Positions 34,926-44,026 of a DNA stretch of 64,000 bases are shown piece by piece; the stretch's first letter is position 1, and each line of letters begins with the position of its first letter. The notes under the pieces are model-generated. The model searched no databases. It was not told the origin of the DNA and saw only the letters and a list, made by a program, of their open reading frames with translations. Made by a program: the position numbers and the translations under genes. The DNA is from Oceanispirochaeta sp. M1 (GTDB taxonomy: Bacteria > Spirochaetota > Spirochaetia > DSM-2461), in NCBI RefSeq assembly GCF_003346715.1, contig NZ_QQPQ01000014.1:1-64000 (forward strand), read 5' to 3'.

Positions 34926-37900
34926 GAATATCAGACTATTCGGTCAAACATCCTGTGGTTATAGGAATATTGCTGATTGCCTTGATTCTCTTCGGCATCC
35001 TCTCATTGCAGGGAATCAGACAGGACTTTATACCGGGGATAGAATTGCCCACAGCTGTTGTTATTACAACCTGGCCCGGTGGTTCTCCTCTGGATGTTGA
35101 AGCAGAAGTGACAGATCCGCTTGAAAAAAACCTTAGTACAATGGACGGTGTAAAGGCTTTATCCTCCACAAGCATGAATAGTATTTCCCTCATTACCATC
35201 GAGTTTAACTGGGGAGAAAATCTTGATCTGAGGATTCCTGAGGTCAGAGAGAAAATATCCACGGCCATGGAAGAATTACCCCCGGGTATCAGTGGGCAGC
35301 CTCAGATATTCCGATATAATTCCAATGCCATGCCTGTTTATCTGGCTGCAGTCGAAGGACCTGCCTCCCTTTCATTTAAGTCCGAGTTCCTTGAGGATAG
35401 GGTCGTTCCCGGCCTATCCAGGATTGATGGAGTCGCCGAAGTCGTCCTTAAAGGAGTTCGGAATGAAGAGCTGAGAATTACAGTTGATCCCGACCTGCTT
35501 GCTTCCAGAAAACTCTCATTGCTGGATGTTTATGTTGCTCTGGATCGAGGGAGTGTTTCATTTCCTGGTGGTGATGTTCTAATGAGGGCAACCCGTATGA
35601 ATGTCAGAACAGAAGGTAAGTTCAAGAGTATACAGGATGTTGAACGCCTGACCCTGGGATATCGGGAGGGTGTCGCCGTCCTGTTAAAAGATGTTGCCGA
35701 TGTTGAAATCCTGGCTGAGAAGGCCAATTCCTATGCCCTGAGCAGGCAGGAAGAAACCCTCTCGGTAGGTCTGGTCAGAAGAAATACCGCAGATACAAAT
35801 CAGATCATATTGGAAGGCAGAAAGGTTCTGGATGATCTGGAACAAGAGGCCCCCGGAATCAGGTTCAGAACCGTGAATGATGATGCCTTCAATATCTCCC
35901 TGTCCATGAAGTCTGTACGGAATTCAGCCATCGGAGGAGCCATACTGGCTGTCCTGGTCCTCCTCCTCTTCCTGCATAATCTACGTATGACATTTATCAT
36001 CGCACTGGCCATTCCTTTATCAGTTCTTTTTGCTTTTATCGGTATGAAAATGAGGAATCAGTCCTTGAATTTAATGACCCTGGGAGGCCTCACTGTTGCC
36101 ATCGGTATGATGGTGGATTCTTCTATTGTTGTTCTTGAGAATATTCATAATCACTTCAGCAGAGGGAAATCCGCTGTTCAGGCTGCACTTGATGGTACAT
36201 CGGAGGTGGGGGGGGCCGTACTGGCATCGACCACAACATCCCTGGCTGTATTTATACCCCTTCTTTTTCTTAAGGATTATACAGGCATCATTTTGAAGGA
36301 TGTGGCTCTCACCATTGTTTATTCCATCTTCGGAGCCATGGTGGTTTCACTTGTTATTGTGCCCTGGCTCTCCTCGCTTATACTTGTCCCGGTGAAGGTG
36401 GATAGTCATTCCATCACCGGCAGAGGGATGAGAAAGATTGAATCAGCTCTGGCTGCTGTTCAGGGCAGATATAGAAGGGCCCTTTCGGGGATTCTGGATC
36501 ATCCCCGTTTTACTATTTTTACCGCCGCTTCTATTCTCGGCCTCAGTCTTCTGATATTCAATCTCCTGGGATTTTCCTTTCTGGGACCTACTGACATGGG
36601 AGAAATCCATGTGTATATGGATATGCCCGCCTCCTTTACACTGGAACAAACCAGGGATAAGACTCTTAAAGTCATGGAGCTGATATCTGAAACAGTTCCT
36701 GAACTGGAGAGTGAACTCTCCTATCCCGGACAGAGCGGCTCTATCAGTCTTGCCAGCTCTCCGGATACCTCATTTGTAATTCTACGTCTATTGCCGCGTT
36801 CACAGAGGGATCGTTCTGTCTTTGATATTATGGATATGCTTCAGAGGGAAATCCCCAGCCGCATTCCCGATGTTGATATCACAGTTCGAAATGGCGGTTT
36901 GAATGCTAAAGTAGATCTGAGTTTCGGGGGGACGGGGTACAGTATTGAACTTTCTGCACCGGAGATGGATGTCCTTATCCCGGCGGCCAGGAGACTTGAA
37001 TACTGGATGTCCATGGACCCTGATACCGATGAAACAGGAATGAATATCTCCCTGGGAAAAAAGGAAGGCCTTATCAGCCTGGATTCTGAACAGGCAGCCC
37101 GCCTGGGAGTCAGTCTGAGGGATGCCGCCTGGCTCATGCGTTTTTATCTGAATGGGGAAAAAGCCGGAACCTTCAATAAAGAGGGTAAGGATCTTGATAT
37201 TTTCCTCACAAGTAATCATGCCGGACAGATGGTAAGACAGGATATGCTGAATACAATTTACCTCCCTTCAGCATCGGGTGAGTACATCAATATGGCCAAC
37301 CTCGCTGAATTTGAAATCAATGAGAGTTATTCCTCCATAAAGCACAGTAACAGGCTCCCTTCTGTGATTATCACATCCTATCTGAAAGGAAATGATATCA
37401 GAGGAATCAACAGCAGAATCCAATCTCTAATAGAACTGGAAGGCCTTCCTCCTTCTGTACAATGGAAGCTTGTGGGGGGAGCATCGGAAACCTTCAGTGC
37501 CTTCAATTCTCTTCTAAGGGTTGTTGTTATTGCCATTTTTCTAGTGTACATGGTTATGGTTATACAGTTTGAACGCTTCAGGCAACCTCTTATTGTTATG
37601 GTTTCTGTCCCTTTTGTACTGGCAGGAATGTCTCTGGCTCTGCTTCTGATGGGCTCTACTCTTACAATCGTCGGATTCCTGGGGGGGATTACCCTGGGGG
37701 GAATTGTCGTTAATAATGCCATTGTTATGATTGATTACATCAATATGCTGCGCTTCAGAGATAAGGTTGTATTAAGAGATGCCGTTCTTTCAGGTGCTTC
37801 AAGCCGGCTGAAACCCATACTTATGGCAACTCTGACAACAGTTCTGGGAATTGTACCCATGGCTCTGGGAATCGGGGAGGGGTCTGAAATTTATGCTCCT

Positions 37901-38047
37901 TTAGGGCAGACCATAGCCGGTGGACTTCTCAGTTCCACACTCATAACCCTCTTTCTGGTACCTCTTCTTTACTACAAGGTGGAACAGAGCTTTGTTAAAC
38001 CCTTCGAGTCAGTCGATTCGTCTCTCGAAGCGTCTGAGAAGGAGTAA
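34922..38047 (+). CDS. RND-family efflux pump (AcrB/HAE1 type)
   Basis: A 1041-residue inner-membrane transporter with 12 helices and two large periplasmic loops, of normal length. In helix 4 the proton-relay position reads MMVDSSIVVLENI; AcrB has two aspartates there, so only the first is kept, as in several HAE1 relatives. Segments such as PTAVVITTWPGGSP and GGIVVNNAIVMIDYIN fit the family. It expels drugs or lipids to the outside with the adaptor and TolC-like partners. Its 3' end overlaps the convergent ABC permease gene by 39 bp. Confidence 0.95.
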   Translation: MRISDYSVKHPVVIGILLIALILFGILSLQGIRQDFIPGIELPTAVVITTWPGGSPLDVEAEVTDPLEKNLSTMDGVKALSSTSMNSISLITIEFNWGENLDLRIPEVREKISTAMEELPPGISGQPQIFRYNSNAMPVYLAAVEGPASLSFKSEFLEDRVVPGLSRIDGVAEVVLKGVRNEELRITVDPDLLASRKLSLLDVYVALDRGSVSFPGGDVLMRATRMNVRTEGKFKSIQDVERLTLGYREGVAVLLKDVADVEILAEKANSYALSRQEETLSVGLVRRNTADTNQIILEGRKVLDDLEQEAPGIRFRTVNDDAFNISLSMKSVRNSAIGGAILAVLVLLLFLHNLRMTFIIALAIPLSVLFAFIGMKMRNQSLNLMTLGGLTVAIGMMVDSSIVVLENIHNHFSRGKSAVQAALDGTSEVGGAVLASTTTSLAVFIPLLFLKDYTGIILKDVALTIVYSIFGAMVVSLVIVPWLSSLILVPVKVDSHSITGRGMRKIESALAAVQGRYRRALSGILDHPRFTIFTAASILGLSLLIFNLLGFSFLGPTDMGEIHVYMDMPASFTLEQTRDKTLKVMELISETVPELESELSYPGQSGSISLASSPDTSFVILRLLPRSQRDRSVFDIMDMLQREIPSRIPDVDITVRNGGLNAKVDLSFGGTGYSIELSAPEMDVLIPAARRLEYWMSMDPDTDETGMNISLGKKEGLISLDSEQAARLGVSLRDAAWLMRFYLNGEKAGTFNKEGKDLDIFLTSNHAGQMVRQDMLNTIYLPSASGEYINMANLAEFEINESYSSIKHSNRLPSVIITSYLKGNDIRGINSRIQSLIELEGLPPSVQWKLVGGASETFSAFNSLLRVVVIAIFLVYMVMVIQFERFRQPLIVMVSVPFVLAGMSLALLLMGSTLTIVGFLGGITLGGIVVNNAIVMIDYINMLRFRDKVVLRDAVLSGASSRLKPILMATLTTVLGIVPMALGIGEGSEIYAPLGQTIAGGLLSSTLITLFLVPLLYYKVEQSFVKPFESVDSSLEASEKE

Positions 38048-38725
38048 TACGGCTAAAGATGTCAGAAGAAGAGCCGGCATTAAAAGGGTCACAGTTTTTA
38101 GAAAGCTCATCTCTTCAAAACCTGCAAGTGAGATCCATAAGCCCGGAAGAACTCCTCCCAGATATTTCCAGTTTCCCGGAGCAAACCAGGCAATAAAGGG
38201 AGCAATAAAGAGTATACCCGTCATCTTTCCTACGGCCATGGCCTCTATTTTGTTGTGGGCTGTAACCGCGATAATCAGAGCTTCCAGGGGTGCTCCCAGG
38301 GAGACAATCAGTACAAGAACTAAAAGTCTGGCAAAGGAGAACTCTACTTCCAGACCCGAGAGCAGGGGGACCGGGAGAAGTACAAGGGCGGTCCAGAAAT
38401 AGGGTGCCCCAAGTCTGTGGAGTAAAAAACCACGGCGTCCCGGAGGAGTCACCGCCAGTGCGGGCATCACATGATCATCTGCTTCATCCACCAGCAGGAG
38501 TCCTCCGATCATCCCAATCAGCAGAGGACCCATATTCAGGATAAACATCAGAATGAGGGGAGAGTATGTCTCAAGATCAATCCATATCCGGAGCAGGTCG
38601 GCCAGGGCTGAAAATCCCAGCCGCAATATCAGCGCCAGAAGGAGGGGGACAGGGAGGAGGACAAGAAGTATGAAGTCCCGAGAAATGTTTTTAATATCCA
38701 GAAGAATAAAGGCCTTTTCGCTCAT
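38009..38725 (-). CDS. ABC-2 type exporter permease (second subunit)
   Basis: A 238-residue protein with six membrane helices (PLLLALILRL, ILMFILNMGPLLIGMIGG, ALVLLPVPLLSGL and others). The cytosolic stretch LVDEADDHVMPALAVTPPGRRGFLLHRL is typical of ABC-2 permeases, in which DE..... follows the second helix. It overlaps the preceding permease gene by 4 bp. Its end overlaps the RND gene on the opposite strand. Confidence 0.8.
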   Translation of the reverse strand: MSEKAFILLDIKNISRDFILLVLLPVPLLLALILRLGFSALADLLRIWIDLETYSPLILMFILNMGPLLIGMIGGLLLVDEADDHVMPALAVTPPGRRGFLLHRLGAPYFWTALVLLPVPLLSGLEVEFSFARLLVLVLIVSLGAPLEALIIAVTAHNKIEAMAVGKMTGILFIAPFIAWFAPGNWKYLGGVLPGLWISLAGFEEMSFLKTVTLLMPALLLTSLAVLLLLRRFERRID

Positions 38726-39444
38726 GCAATTCCTCCTGATTCAATAAGGTTTTTTCGAAAATGTTTCTCCGAGATCGGGAGGATGATAAGTATTCCACCA
38801 CAGAGACTGATGAGGGAGAGAACCAATGTCAGGATGCTCCCTTCCTTTGTTCCAATTGCAATAGACATCATATCAAGAGTCCCTTTGCTGGGCAGAAGGT
38901 ATTGATGATATCCTCCTAGAACTCCGAAATAGTCGAGTATGGAGAATGTAAACAGGGAGCCATAAATTCCAATTCTAAAAAGAAGTCCCATTATGTCTCT
39001 GGATGCGGAAGCCGGGATAAATGTGAGGAGTACAAAGAAGATCGTAGTCAGTATGATTCCAGGAGGAATAAGGAGAAGAGACCATGCGGGGCCGCTGAGT
39101 ACTGCTGCAATGGCTGTGGTGCAGATACAGGCCGGCAGGCTGAGGGCCAATGCCTTGGACAGCATATACTGTCTGATGCTCATGGGAGTGATAAACAGAT
39201 TTTCCAGAAGCCCTTCATCTCTCTCTAAAAGGAGTATGGCTCCGGTAAAAATCATGGCGAAGGTAGAGGGTTCGGACAGCAGTATCAGAGGGAGAATCTT
39301 CATTTTTATATTCTCCGGAATAAAATAGAGGCCCAGAATATAGAACCCTGAGATTACTGCCCAGGCCGCAGTGAAACCCTGCCTGTACTGGAGTTTTATA
39401 TTACATAGAAGGAGGCTGATAAATGTTCCTGTCCTGCCTTTCAT
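38722..39444 (-). CDS. ABC-2 type exporter permease (first subunit)
   Basis: A 240-residue membrane protein with about six helices. LLERDEGLLENLFITPMSIRQYMLSKAL is the conserved ABC-2 cytosolic motif. It forms an exporter with the partner permease and ATPase encoded on either side, all with 4-bp overlaps. Substrate unknown. Confidence 0.85.
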   Translation of the reverse strand: MKGRTGTFISLLLCNIKLQYRQGFTAAWAVISGFYILGLYFIPENIKMKILPLILLSEPSTFAMIFTGAILLLERDEGLLENLFITPMSIRQYMLSKALALSLPACICTTAIAAVLSGPAWSLLLIPPGIILTTIFFVLLTFIPASASRDIMGLLFRIGIYGSLFTFSILDYFGVLGGYHQYLLPSKGTLDMMSIAIGTKEGSILTLVLSLISLCGGILIILPISEKHFRKNLIESGGIA

Positions 39445-40295
39445 GACAATCCCCGGCCGGTTGTCTGTATGAAGATCTCTTCCAGTGTGGCTTCCTTGCT
39501 GTGTATGGTCTCTATCTCTTTATTTTTCAGCAGATTGAGAAAGTCAACGTTCTCTCCCAACCCTTTGAGAGAGAACTCTCTGCTCACAATCTGACCATCC
39601 TCTGAATAATCAAGGCGAAGCTTTTTTTCCCCTTTCTCTAATTTCAGCTGTCTTGGAGAATCAATAAGAGCCAGGACTCCTTCATTGATAAAGGCGACTC
39701 TGTCACAGAGCTCATCGGCAACAGCCATATTGTGAGTTGTCAGAAATATGGTTTTCCCCCTGGATTTCAGTTTGAGTATAATATCCTTCACCTTTTTTGC
39801 ATTTACAGGGTCGAGACCGGCGGTCGGTTCATCAAGAAATACAATGTCCGGATCATGAACCAGGGCTCTGCAGAAATTAAGGCGCATTTTCATCCCCTTG
39901 GAATAATCACTCACCTTTTTATCAGCAGCATCTTCAAGACCCAGCATATTGAGAAGTTCCATAGAAGGAGTCGTTTGGCTTTTATAGAGAGATGCAAAGA
40001 AATCAAGGTTTTCTTTTCCTGTGAGCTTGCTGTAGAGATTGGGAAGTTCAAATGAGACACCGATCTTATTATAGAACTCTCCAGTAACCTCGGAGATGTT
40101 TTTACCGGCCACTTTCACCTTACCCTTATAGTCCTTAAGAATCCCGATCAGTGTTTTCTGAGTCGTGCTTTTACCAGCTCCCGAGGGTCCGAGAAACCCG
40201 AATATTTCTCCCTTTTCAATGCTGAAGGAGATCCCTTTCAGAACCAGCTCACTCTTTCCCGGATAACTGTATCTTAAATCTTCTACATGGATCAT
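39441..40295 (-). CDS. ABC exporter ATPase
   Basis: A 284-residue ATPase: Walker A GPSGAGKSTT, signature YSKGMKMRL, Walker B IVFLDEPTAGLDP and switch TTHNM. The C-terminal ending with EEIFIQTTGRG is typical for ABC-2 (drug or lipid type) exporters. It is coupled by 4-bp overlaps to a TetR gene upstream and a permease gene downstream. Confidence 0.93.
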   Translation of the reverse strand: MIHVEDLRYSYPGKSELVLKGISFSIEKGEIFGFLGPSGAGKSTTQKTLIGILKDYKGKVKVAGKNISEVTGEFYNKIGVSFELPNLYSKLTGKENLDFFASLYKSQTTPSMELLNMLGLEDAADKKVSDYSKGMKMRLNFCRALVHDPDIVFLDEPTAGLDPVNAKKVKDIILKLKSRGKTIFLTTHNMAVADELCDRVAFINEGVLALIDSPRQLKLEKGEKKLRLDYSEDGQIVSREFSLKGLGENVDFLNLLKNKEIETIHSKEATLEEIFIQTTGRGLS

Positions 40296-40906
40296 TGCTC
40301 TCTCCCGGTACTGATAATTTTTTCTGCCAATGCATCAAAAAGGAAATCCAGGGATTCCCTGAAGTAATTCTCTCCAATTATTTTTTTCTGTGTGAATAGA
40401 ACAAACACGCATCTCATCAATGCCGCAAAAACATCTTCTCTCATGTCCGGCAAATATCCCGATTCCTGCCATCCCCTGATAACAGCGGCGGACCAGTCTT
40501 CATCATTACTCATATGTTCCTGTACTTTTTCTGCGGGTAATTTAAGCATCAGCTGTTCAATTGCATTTTCACTGAACATCTTCAGGAAGAGAGGTTCTTC
40601 ATCCATAAAGGAGATAAAGCTCATAAAGAAGGTCTTTATTTTTTCTGTATTGAGGGTTTCTCCTTCAAGGTACTGCTGATGAAGACGGAGTCTCAGTTCT
40701 GACTCCTCCTGTTCGATAATCTCCATATACAGAACTTCCTTGGATGGAAAGAACTTATAGAAAGATCCTTTGGCAATTCCCGAAGCTTGTACCAGATCAT
40801 CCAGGGTAGTCTTTTTCAGCCCCAGGGTTGAGAAAAGATTCTTTCCCTCTTTCATCAGTGATGATTTTATCTTTTGGGTCTCTTCTTCATTGAATGAACG
40901 GGGCAT
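40292..40906 (-). CDS. TetR-family regulator of the ABC-2 exporter operon
   Basis: A 204-residue regulator with helix-turn-helix region LFSTLGLKKTTLDDLVQASGIAKGSFYKFF. It is the first gene of a four-gene operon with the exporter, each junction overlapping by 4 bp, so the repressor is autoregulated. A strong palindromic operator lies just upstream (40934-40963). Confidence 0.92.
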   Translation of the reverse strand: MPRSFNEEETQKIKSSLMKEGKNLFSTLGLKKTTLDDLVQASGIAKGSFYKFFPSKEVLYMEIIEQEESELRLRLHQQYLEGETLNTEKIKTFFMSFISFMDEEPLFLKMFSENAIEQLMLKLPAEKVQEHMSNDEDWSAAVIRGWQESGYLPDMREDVFAALMRCVFVLFTQKKIIGENYFRESLDFLFDALAEKIISTGREQ

Positions 40907-40933
40907 TTTGACTCCTTGATACTTTTTATGACT

Positions 40934-40963
40934 ATATGACTATAAAGTGAAATATAGTCATAT
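40934..40963. promoter_or_regulatory. TetR operator of the ABC-2 exporter operon
   Basis: ATATGACTAT-N10-ATAGTCATAT is a perfect 10-bp inverted repeat, 28 bp upstream of the tetR start. A further half site TATGACTAT (40927-40935) precedes it in direct orientation. This is the likely autoregulatory site. Confidence 0.7.
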
Positions 40964-41085
40964 ATTGCTCCTGAAATAGGAATCTGTCAATCGGGAAAAG
41001 AGGGGTTGGTGGAATTTATGTAAATTAAAGACTCCCATCCTGGAGTAACTATAAGAAGAATATGGCTGAGAAGGGCTGACCTGGT

Positions 41086-41712
41086 CTAAAAGTGGTCCTT
41101 GTTTAAAACCTGATCAATAAGTAAATCTACAGCCTCTTTGCCCTGTACGGGCAGGGCTTTTTTAACTAGAAGGATGGTCAGTCCATGAATGAGGCACCAG
41201 GGCTGCAGGGCCTCACCCGGTATGGTCTGCATCTGCTCAATACAGGTCGGATCTTCGGGGATATCTAAATCAATGTCTTTCTCTTTTGTTATGGGAAGCA
41301 CAGCCATAAGATATGTCATAAAGGAAGACTCATCATCCGGCCCATGCTCATGCTCTCCAGTAACCATTTCCTGTAGTTCGGGACTGAGAAAAAGAAGATC
41401 AAGATAATCAGGATTCTCCAGAAAAAAATAGACATAGGCTTTTCCCATGGCATTCAACTTTTCTTCAGCTGAGCCTTCGGTAGAAGCAAGCCCTTCCTTC
41501 AGTGCAGTATTGAACTTATTCTGTATCTCCCCGGCGATGGCCAGGATCAGTTCTTCTTTACTGGAAAAATGTCTATAGGGTGATGTATGTGAGACATTGC
41601 AGCGCCTTGCCAGTTTCCTCAGGGAAAAGTTCTTAATACCCTCTTCACTCAGAAGTTTTAATCCTTCATCAAGAAGTTGTTGTTTCAGGTTTCCATGATG
41701 GTATTCGCTCAT
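41086..41712 (-). CDS. TetR-family regulator divergent from two flavodoxin-fold genes
   Basis: A 208-residue regulator starting YHHGNLKQQLLDEGLKLL, with helix-turn-helix NFSLRKLARRCNVSHTSPYRHF. The C-terminal half resembles the WHG-type (TetR_C_33) domain. It is divergent from the flavoprotein pair, with two near-identical operator sites in the gap. Confidence 0.92.
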   Translation of the reverse strand: MSEYHHGNLKQQLLDEGLKLLSEEGIKNFSLRKLARRCNVSHTSPYRHFSSKEELILAIAGEIQNKFNTALKEGLASTEGSAEEKLNAMGKAYVYFFLENPDYLDLLFLSPELQEMVTGEHEHGPDDESSFMTYLMAVLPITKEKDIDLDIPEDPTCIEQMQTIPGEALQPWCLIHGLTILLVKKALPVQGKEAVDLLIDQVLNKDHF

Positions 41713-41736
41713 AATGAATCAAAATATAACAAATTT

Positions 41737-41791
41737 ATGTTGACAGTGTAAACATGATAGGATATGTTTTCTATGTTGACACTGTAAACAT
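41737..41791. promoter_or_regulatory. Two 19-bp TetR operators and promoter
   Basis: ATGTTGACAGTGTAAACAT (41737-41755) and ATGTTGACACTGTAAACAT (41773-41791) are near-identical, each an imperfect inverted repeat, 36 bp apart. TTGACA at 41740-41745 and TATGTT at 41763-41768, spaced 17 bp, make a plus-strand promoter, so one operator covers the -35 box and the other lies at the start of transcription. Confidence 0.75.
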
Positions 41792-41825
41792 TGGCTTATG
41801 ACCAAGAAGTATTAAGGTAGGAATA

Positions 41826-42371
41826 ATGAAACTTACAATAATTCATGACAGCCCTGATAAACAGGGACAGCATATTCTCAGCTATCTGGAAGAGAAGAGC
41901 AGAGGGAATGAGCAGGTCCATTTTATTGATCTTCAAAAGGCCGATATGGAACCCTGTATCGGCTGCTTCAACTGCTGGCTCAAGACACCGGGACTCTGTA
42001 TTTTTAAAGATGATGCAGTGGACATTCTGAAAGAGGAGATCAACAGTGATCGTGTGATGTATCTCGGACCTGTTACATGGGGCAGCTATAGTCCCGCTCT
42101 CAAAATACTGCAGGATCGTTCCCTTGGCAGAGTGCTTCCTTTTTTTGTTACCCATAAAGGAGAGACTCATCATCCCCACCGTTATGAAAAGAGTGCTATC
42201 CCATACATAGCCGGATATGGTGAGAGTATCGATTCGGATGAAGAGGACATATTCAGAATTACCGGCGCGAATTTGAACGACAATATCCACAAAGGGGATA
42301 TGAATACTCTGATTATCAGATCAGAAGAAGACTATTCTCTCTTTGATAATTTTTTTGGAGACCCATCATGA
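41826..42371 (+). CDS. Flavodoxin-fold oxidoreductase, iron-sulfur flavoprotein-like
   Basis: A 181-residue protein of the NADPH-dependent FMN reductase/flavodoxin superfamily. PCIGCFNCWLKTPGLCIFKDD near residues 40-60 carries the C-x2-C-x(6-8)-C pattern seen in iron-sulfur flavoproteins and their relatives. It may reduce quinones, nitro compounds or oxidants with FMN. It is preceded by AAGGTAGGA, overlaps the next gene by 4 bp, and is probably controlled by the divergent TetR. Confidence 0.8.
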   Translation: MKLTIIHDSPDKQGQHILSYLEEKSRGNEQVHFIDLQKADMEPCIGCFNCWLKTPGLCIFKDDAVDILKEEINSDRVMYLGPVTWGSYSPALKILQDRSLGRVLPFFVTHKGETHHPHRYEKSAIPYIAGYGESIDSDEEDIFRITGANLNDNIHKGDMNTLIIRSEEDYSLFDNFFGDPS

Positions 42372-43048
42372 AAAAAATCCTCTATATAAACGGAAGTCCC
42401 CGGGGTGAGAAGGGAAGTTCTTCCCCCCTCATTCTCAAAGATATCGCCGCCTACCTTAAAGATGAAGGGATCAGAAAAGAGGATGCAAAGGTCTTTACGA
42501 TTCCACGGAGCATCAAGGAAAATACAAAATCTATTCTGGAAACCATGGATGATGCTGATATCTGGATCATTGCATTACCCCTTTATGTAGATGTACTTCC
42601 CGGGCATCTTACCTGGTGGCTTCGGGAGTATCAGAACCATAGAATGTCTCAGGAAAATAGAAAGAATATCAGAGTTTACGGCATTGTTAACTGTGGATTC
42701 CCCGAGGCAATTCAGAATGCTGATGCTCTGAGAGTCCTGGAGATCTTCTGCAGAAAGAGTGAGCTGGAATGGCGCTTCGGTATAGGAATCGGGATGGGTG
42801 AACCTTATAAAGAGATGCGCGCCATTCCTCTCCGATCCTGGATGAAAAGTGAAATCCTTGCTTCCTACAAGGCACTTGGTAATGATATACACCGGGACGA
42901 AGCAGCTCCGGACAGCAACTATTTTGTCCAGGTAAAATATCCCCGTTTTCTCTATCGGCTTCAGGGTGCTTTTGGATGGATCATCAGATCCAGAAGAAAC
43001 GGGGTGAGCCGGAAGGCGATGTATGCCCGGCCTCTGCTGGAGAGTTGA
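42368..43048 (+). CDS. Flavodoxin-like NAD(P)H-dependent oxidoreductase
   Basis: A 226-residue protein beginning with ILYINGSPRGEKGSSSPL, the phosphate-binding loop of FMN reductases, followed by IIALPLYVDVLPGHL. It shares its TetR-controlled operon with the preceding iron-sulfur flavoprotein-like gene. Substrate unknown; redox stress or detoxification is likely. Confidence 0.75.
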   Translation: MKKILYINGSPRGEKGSSSPLILKDIAAYLKDEGIRKEDAKVFTIPRSIKENTKSILETMDDADIWIIALPLYVDVLPGHLTWWLREYQNHRMSQENRKNIRVYGIVNCGFPEAIQNADALRVLEIFCRKSELEWRFGIGIGMGEPYKEMRAIPLRSWMKSEILASYKALGNDIHRDEAAPDSNYFVQVKYPRFLYRLQGAFGWIIRSRRNGVSRKAMYARPLLES

Positions 43049-43064
43049 ACTGTGAAGACAGGAG

Positions 43065-43286
43065 TTAGCTAATCTGACCCCTGTTAATCAAATTCCGCCC
43101 GAGGTTAAGACATTCTTTTGCTGCTTCCTCTTCCAGAATATAGCTGATGCCGTCATCAGCAAAAAATGTTGACGGCTCCCTTGGCTCTCCTATTTTCTGA
43201 ATCTCCACGGCAACAGACCAGCGCCCCTGCCTGGTCACACGGGGCTTTGCCGTGAGTCTGAACAGTCTGTACTCTTCAGTAATCAT
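43065..43286 (-). CDS. Small hypothetical protein coupled to the racemase
   Basis: 73 residues starting MITEEYRLFRLTAKPRV. ATG at 43286 overlaps the stop of the racemase gene by 4 bp (43283-43286), which supports a real coupled gene and not an extension from an upstream ATG at 43388. The pattern of a short beta-rich N-terminus and a C-terminal helix ending GRNLINRG is reminiscent of small HPF/DUF6566-like proteins, but I am not sure. Function unknown. Confidence 0.5.
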   Translation of the reverse strand: MITEEYRLFRLTAKPRVTRQGRWSVAVEIQKIGEPREPSTFFADDGISYILEEEAAKECLNLGRNLINRGQIS

Positions 43287-43975
43287 GAAAGAGCAAACTC
43301 CACAGCACTGCGGGCATGAACTTCTGTGGTGTCGTACAATTTGATATCCGTATCTTCCTGAGAAACGAGTGTCCCGATTTCTGTACAACCCAGGATGACA
43401 GCCTCTGCACCGCGGTTCCTGAGCTCTTCCATTATTCTGTAATACTCAGTTGCCGAGCTGCTCCGGATGTCTCCCAGACAAAGCTCCTGATAGATCACAT
43501 CATGCACCAGATTTCTATCATTCTCTTCAGGAACAAGTACATCCAGTCCGAACTTCTCGGTCAGACGTCCCTTGTAGAATTCCTGCTCCATTGTAAAGGC
43601 TGTTCCCAGGAGTCCGACCCTCTGTACACCATCTTTCAACAGGGCTTGTGCAGTGGCATCGGCAATATGCAGGAGGGGTATGGAGAGGGCTTCTTCAATA
43701 CCGGGAGCAACCTTATGCATTGTATTTGTACAGATTAGAATTCCCTCTGCTCCGGCTTTCTCCAGACTGAGGGACGCTTCTTTCAGGATCTTTTCGCAGC
43801 CATCCCAATCTCCCTGATGCTGTAGTTTTTCAATGGGATCAAAATCGACACTGTAGAGGATCAGTTCTGCGGAGTGCAGGCCGCCCAGTTCCTTTCTGAT
43901 ACCCTCATTGATGAGTCGGTAATAATGTTGTGTACTCTCCCAGCTCATGCCGCCAAGGAGCCCTATTTTTTTCAT
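43283..43975 (-). CDS. Aspartate/glutamate racemase family protein
   Basis: A 230-residue racemase. The two catalytic cysteines are in ILICTNTMHK (about residue 82) and ILGCTEIG (about 197), and the N-terminus IGLLGGMSWESTQHYYRLIN is typical of the YgeA/RacX-type broad-specificity amino acid racemases. D-amino acids may go to cell wall or be released. It is coupled to a 73-residue protein downstream. Confidence 0.93.
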   Translation of the reverse strand: MKKIGLLGGMSWESTQHYYRLINEGIRKELGGLHSAELILYSVDFDPIEKLQHQGDWDGCEKILKEASLSLEKAGAEGILICTNTMHKVAPGIEEALSIPLLHIADATAQALLKDGVQRVGLLGTAFTMEQEFYKGRLTEKFGLDVLVPEENDRNLVHDVIYQELCLGDIRSSSATEYYRIMEELRNRGAEAVILGCTEIGTLVSQEDTDIKLYDTTEVHARSAVEFALS

Positions 43976-44026
43976 TTGCTTTCCTTTAGCTCTCTGCTGC
44001 TATTTTCTCTTATGATGAAAATGAAG

